Of a DNA stretch of 64,000 nt, positions 58,924 through 64,000 are shown in pieces. The DNA comes from Toxonevra muliebris. Its lineage: Eukaryota; Arthropoda; Insecta; Diptera; Pallopteridae. The stretch covers positions 79,353,235 to 79,417,234 of the forward strand of contig OY829326.1 in NCBI GenBank assembly GCA_963691655.1, in the 5' to 3' direction. Made by a program: the position numbers and the translations under genes. The first letter of the stretch is position 1. Every line of letters starts with the position of its first letter. The notes beneath the pieces were generated by a model. The model was not told where the DNA came from, did not search any database, and was given only the letters and a program-made list of their open reading frames with translations.

Positions 58924-59250
58924 TTAAAATAAATTTTAAATAACTTAGTATTATATGTATTAAATGAAAAACACTATACAGCAGTAAAAAAAATGTTTGT
59001 ACTGTAGCGGATCAAAGTGAAAAAATTGTGTTTTTTTGTTCTTAATTTTCAATCACTCACAATTTTTACAAAAAAAAAAAATCAAACATGATTTCCCAAA
59101 TTTTCAAGTTTCTGTTTACTTTTTTAGAAATATAAATTTTGCCATGAGTCACCGGAGACCCTAAGATCTTAAATAAAAACTTTTTAAGAACTTTTTTGCA
59201 ATGAATGCGAATCTCGACTCGGTTTTGCTCTATCGGTTCTTTCCACTTAA

Positions 59251-59458
59251 CCCTTTCGGTTAAGTTACTTTGTCTATCTCTGAAAAAATATCTAATAAAA
59301 ATGTACAGAAAAAAAAACCTATTGAGGGCCACAGGGTCATCGGTGACCCATAAAGTTCAGGCCTTCAGAGGCGCAAAATATCTGTTTTGATCAGAAATTG
59401 TAACACGTAATTGGGTTCTATCGCTATCTCTTCTAGTTTCCTTAGGGTCCCGAAAGGG
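59251..59458. mobile_element. piggyBac-like MITE, 208 bp, TIR CCCTTTCGG
   Basis: TTAA at 59247-59250 and 59459-59462; both ends read CCCTTTCGG inward. Short and non-coding. A separate inverted pair GTCACCGG/TCGGTGACC overlaps its left side. Confidence 0.6.
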
Positions 59459-59689
59459 TTAAGCAATGCATATGAAAAATATATAATATTATATTGCTAT
59501 ATTCAGGATTATTCTCGTGCCCTCTGAATTAATAGAATGACATCAATATACCGAAATGTTCATAGTTTTCAAGTCTAATTTATTTAGAAAAATAATTCGA
59601 ATTCGAATCTATAAATCAGATTAGGTAACATAAACCACCGATAAGAACCAAGGTACGACATACGAAATCTGCCTGCCATACAAACAATA

Positions 59690-59870
59690 AATACCAGTTC
59701 GGAGGCGGTTGGTTTGAAAATCAACATAAAAAAAGCAAAATACTTATGCATCCGAGCACATAACTCTAGCTCTAAAATTGTTGATACGAACAACGAGGAG
59801 GTCGACAAATGGAAGAAGAAAGTACAAACTAAGATCAATAAGGCAAACGCTTTATTTCTATCAACATTTA
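59690..59870 (+). pseudogene. LINE reverse-transcriptase relic (GLKIN block)
   Basis: Reads EAVGLKINIKKAKYLCIRAH and, further on, KVQTKINKANALFLST. This follows the LINE order GLKINxxKTKxM ... RINKANxAF downstream of the catalytic FADD box. Only ~60 residues remain. Confidence 0.55.
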
Positions 59871-62629
59871 TTTATTTATTTATAGCCTATAGATTTACAG
59901 CTGAAACCTGCTTGACCAATACCACACATGTTTGTTTGTTTATTTATAACCATCTCGAACGCTGATCTATCAACTCGAAGCCAATAAGATCCAGCACCTC
60001 AAGTGCAAATGGATCCGGCCACCTTTGTTAGAAGTCCCCTGAAATTTACCGTCAATCGGTTGAAGGTACAAAATTACTCGACAGTGTTCAATAAGCTTCT
60101 GGAAATGAAAATTCACTAATTAGTTAGAGAAATGTTTCAGTACATTGGAAAATATCGATAGAAAAATTTTGTTCACCCCATTTTGGTCTGCCAAGAGCTA
60201 AAGTTCAAAGTGAAAGTGCCAGAGAGAACCCGAACAAAACGAATTTCAATTACCGCATGTCGATTTGCAATAACTCAAATCATATTTTCACAAATAATTA
60301 TCAACCGCGACCCACTTAAAATATTGGCGCTGTGTTGGTATAAGTTAGCTGGTTGACGATTTCATTTCCAACAGTGCTGATACTGAGAAGGTTTCTTAAC
60401 TATTTGTATTGGACCTCAAGCAGTCACTTTTTTCTATCAATAGTTGTTGTGATTTATTGTTGGAATAAATATTAAGCAATATTTAGGGACCATAGGAAGA
60501 AGGCTTGGTAGATTGTTTCTAATTCTTATATGAACCTTATTTATACATTTTACATTTGTATGCATGCAAAAAATCATTTTTTATCCTTTTTCATCATCCT
60601 TATTGACTAAATTTCACTTTTATTGATTTTATTTTTTTTCTTTCAATCTTGAAACGCTTTAATAATATTTTATATATGTTTAATTTCCACATACTTCTTT
60701 CACCATATGTTCAAAATATTATTCTTGCTGTTTGTCGTCACTACAAATTACTGTATTCGTTTCAGGAATTATTAATTTAAAATTTAAAAACTTTATTTTT
60801 TTTCAATTTTGCGTAGACGTTTATTTATAAATAAATTTAAAAAATGTTCCAATTATTCAACTTTTTATTAAACAAAACCACTATATTAATACTGAGGTAT
60901 ATATTTATTAAATATGTAATTTTTTTCACTTATTTTGCTTTGTTGTTGACACTTTGAGGTATACTTTCAAACTGAGTGAGTGGTGGCGGAACGAAGCTCC
61001 TTATATATCAATGATATACTCGAAAATATGGTAATATAACAACCTAAATGTTTTTGTTGTTTGTTTTTCGAAGCTTCTATACTTTTCGCGAATCACATTT
61101 TCCTCTACTCGATTGTACTGGATTTACATATATTTTTCTCTAAAAGATTTAGTTCTTTCATGTTTACTTAATTTATTAAAGATTTTCATTTCAAAATTGT
61201 AATTGCAAAGTTGTTGTATCATTTTTCAGTTTTTCTGTATTTCATCATAAATTAAACAACATTGAAAATGTATTGTATATAAAATTTATCACTTTTTCTA
61301 CATACATAGCTAATACCAAAAAAGAAATACTAAAATTTAGAAAATATTAAAAATAATTCTTTTATTTTTGTGAGTATTAAAAAATATTTTCAACTTGAAT
61401 CATATAATTTTTTTCATATCCTTAAAATGTTTGGTTTTTGTGCTAATTTTTTCATATTTTTATTTTTTTATAATTTTACATTTCTTCTTCATTTCTATTT
61501 TGAATATAATTTTGATTGCTTATTTTTTATTTTACGTATTTTTTTTTTTAATTTACTACAAGCGGATTTTTTTGTTCGATTAATTGAAATATTAGTGAAG
61601 TTAGTCTTCCCCCATAATTTTAGCTATTAGAAAAATATTGTTTTCTTTACAATTAATTTCTTCTTTATTTCTTAAATACGCGTGTATATTAAAGAGTAAA
61701 CAAATCACTTTACTACCGGCATCTTTATAAGTACTTACACCCCACATGTTCATACGTTCATACGCAATCGTCTATTGAACGTACCTCAAAGTGTAGGCAA
61801 TTAATTAAACTCAAATTGAAATGAAAAATGCCCACACGTCAATTGACTTCATTCCACTTAAAGTTTTTCAATTCAAATTTTGTTTTGTTGCTATTCGATT
61901 CTATTGAGTTTCGCATAACCGGAAGTGCCGCCCGCCATCAATATCGCCATAGCTATAACTATAGCTATAGCCGTAGTGAGTGTATTGATCTCTTGATAGA
62001 AAAAGTTGAAAGCAAACAAAAAACATTAAACTTTAAAGAAAAAACCAGAAAAAAAAGGCCAAAAGAAGAAACAAATGAAAAATTATTAAAAAATATGCTC
62101 AAGTGCTTCGTGGCATAGCACACACCAACTGTCTGCCTAAAACAAAAACAAATATGATTTATTACATTTTTCGTAATCAACATTAATGTTTTTATTTTGA
62201 GCTTTTAATTTTTCTTTATTTTTCATTGATTTACTTCTGCATGTCCGTCTGCTCTAAAACTAAACAACAAAGAATGCCATACTAATTGATATAATTGAGA
62301 GATATTTCAGACAAAGAATTTTTTACTATATGTATGTGTAAGTTTTTATAAACATTTTGAAATGGATCGTATGTTTCTATATGTACATAAGTATGTGCAA
62401 TAAAATTTGTACGTATATTTGAGCCATTACTGAATACTTTACAGTGGTGGAAAATTTAATTTAAAAATTTATAGGCCAAATCCGGTCTTTAGTTAAGGAC
62501 AAAAAAAGCATTTTTTAACAATTTATTTCTCAGGCTAAGATAAAGATATCAATTTATTTATTATACTTTCATCTACGTACATACATTTTTTTTATAATAA
62601 GATATTGTAGATTTCCTTGGATACCTCTT
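59871..62629. other. stv upstream AT-rich DNA
   Basis: No coding exon or bounded element recognised. Very T-rich around 61400-61560. A short AGCTATAACTATAGCTATAG repeat lies at ~61951. Alternative stv promoters could lie here but cannot be supported. Confidence 0.35.
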
Positions 62630-62637
62630 ATCGGGTG

Positions 62638-63180
62638 CAGAGCTGTAAAAGAATGCAATCAATTTAATTGCAATACCTCAGTCTTTTTTTGAAATCATGA
62701 GACTGCAAATCTTATGACTGCTAGGTGAAATAACAAGGCGTATTACCCTAAAAATGTTTTAACAATATCTAAGCTATAACTCGTGAAAACAGTGACTGCA
62801 ATTGACTTAAAATCCCCAATTGACTCCAAATAACTCCAAAAAACTCCAAGTGACTGCAATTGACTGCAAATTGCAATTGACGCCAAATGACTGCATTTAA
62901 GTTCAAGGTTACTCAAGTGACTCAGAGTGACTTCACGTGACTTCAAAGCAGTCATGATTTTGGAGTCATGATTTGCAGTCTCATGATTTCAAAAAAAGAC
63001 TGCACTCCCTTGACTCTAAAAAAGACTTTTCTAAATGAATAACCGATCGGCGGCTCCAAAAAAGACTTCCAACTGCATTTTTTATTCTGGAGTCAAATAT
63101 ATTATTCAATAACTGCAATCAAAAATTACTATTCATTTGTAACTTATATCCTCAATTGATTGCACTCTTTTACAGCTCTG
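62638..63180. mobile_element. hAT-type MITE, 543 bp, TSD ATCGGGTG
   Basis: An exact 8-bp duplication ATCGGGTG lies at 62630-62637 and 63181-63188. Inverted ends CAGAGCTGTAAAAGARTGCA continue as ATCAATT (26 of 27 match). The interior is a degenerate array of TGACTGCAA/TGACTCCAA words on the plus strand. Confidence 0.85.
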
Positions 63181-63289
63181 ATCGGGTGGGCAAATCACTC
63201 AGCACTAAATCATCTGAAACCAATTTAAGTATTAAATTCTGAAAGTCCTTCAAATTCTCTGGCCTTATACCAGCATTTGATGGCAAAAT

Positions 63290-63990
63290 TTTCTTCTTCT
63301 TTTGTTCTGGGGCTCCTAGGGGGAGCATAGGGCAATAATGAATTGTCGCCATCGAATGCGGTTTTTAGTGATGACTTTGCTGCCGTTCAACGAATTTCCA
63401 GAATCTTGAATAATTTTTTCCAGTGTTCTTTTTCAAGTGACTTTTGGTCTACCACGTTTTCGGCTTCCTTGCAAATTGGATGCTTTTCGGAGAATGTGCC
63501 CGATCCACTTCCATCTGCGTAGCTTCATCTCGTTAGCTAAAGTTAGCTATCTTGTTGCATTTTTGGTGTAAATCAGCGTTTGAGATGGTGTTTGTTCACC
63601 AGACTTTAAGAATACGTCTCAAGTGTTTATTGACGAACACTTGCAGTTTATTCATTAGCTGGTCAGTGGCAAGCCACGTCTCATACCCTTATTTTACATT
63701 TGAATTAAAATTACGAGGTTTTGTTTTGGTGGGCAAATTCTCCTGTCGCTTTTGGAATCTTTGGTGTAATGCTCTCTCTAGACCCACTATCCACAGAAAT
63801 TATACTTCCCAAATAAATAAAACTGCCGATGTTTTCGATATCATCGCTGCCAGTCTTATAATTGTTGTTCTGCCTGGATGAGTTTATCTTCATGCCTTAA
63901 GTTTTGTATGCATTCATTTTTAAGCTGACCTTTTGCGACTTTAAAACAAGATCTCAAATTTTGAATCGTATATCTGAATGCCTGGATGAT
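63290..63990 (-). pseudogene. LINE ORF2 C-terminal relic
   Basis: On the minus strand, in order: [76 protein letters not shown] and KNRIRWRQFIIALCSP. This is the classic post-RT tail of a common animal LINE group (GHTLRK...RRGRPKxTW...RWR). Stops and shifts break it, and it continues beyond the right edge. Confidence 0.85.
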
Positions 63991-64000
63991 AAAAGAAAAG

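Noticed and set aside
61370..61630. 86-codon F/Y-rich open frame
   Set aside because: T-rich DNA translates to phenylalanine-rich peptides by composition alone.

Overview
This window looks like AT-rich nuclear DNA from a higher fly (Brachycera), most likely a tephritid-type fruit fly with a repeat-rich genome. The evidence is three spliced genes whose proteins closely follow Drosophila families, long introns, abundant short simple repeats, and many decayed insect-type transposons. Species assignment is inference; no mitochondrial or rRNA marker is present.

Layout. 1-11 kb: a candidate small two-exon gene on the minus strand (exons 10878-10938 and 1263-1405, phases compatible) whose ~9.5 kb intron holds Tc1/mariner relics, a TA-flanked MITE and a Transib-like non-autonomous element with CACAGTG ends and a CGTCG target duplication. 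11-22 kb: CAA/CGA-rich putative promoter DNA, several small DNA elements (piggyBac-like, hAT, a 4-bp-TSD MITE) and a 5'-truncated LINE. 22.3-31.9 kb: Abp1 (drebrin-like actin-binding protein: ADF-H, coiled coil, SH3), seven coding exons on the plus strand. 33-39.2 kb: a transposon cluster in which two hAT-type elements lie side by side at one overlapping 8-bp target; one contains a piggyBac-like MITE, the other a nearly intact DD37E-type Tc1 relative. 42.1-49.4 kb: nanchung (TRPV channel), nine coding exons on the plus strand, with two 1-base insertions in exon 2 and a 4.3 kb intron packed with mobile DNA. 49.9-52 kb: LINE and DNA-element remnants. 54.1-57.0 kb: starvin (BAG co-chaperone), minus strand, tail-to-tail with nan. 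57-64 kb: stv upstream region with piggyBac-like and hAT MITEs and decayed LINE fragments.

The host genes do not form an operon-like unit. Abp1 links actin to endocytosis, Nanchung is a mechanosensory cation channel of chordotonal neurons, and Starvin is an Hsp70 nucleotide-exchange co-chaperone. What stands out is the mobile-element landscape: many elements have legible target-site duplications, so insertion events and superfamilies can be assigned directly from sequence. I saw no CRISPR array, rRNA or functional tRNA gene.
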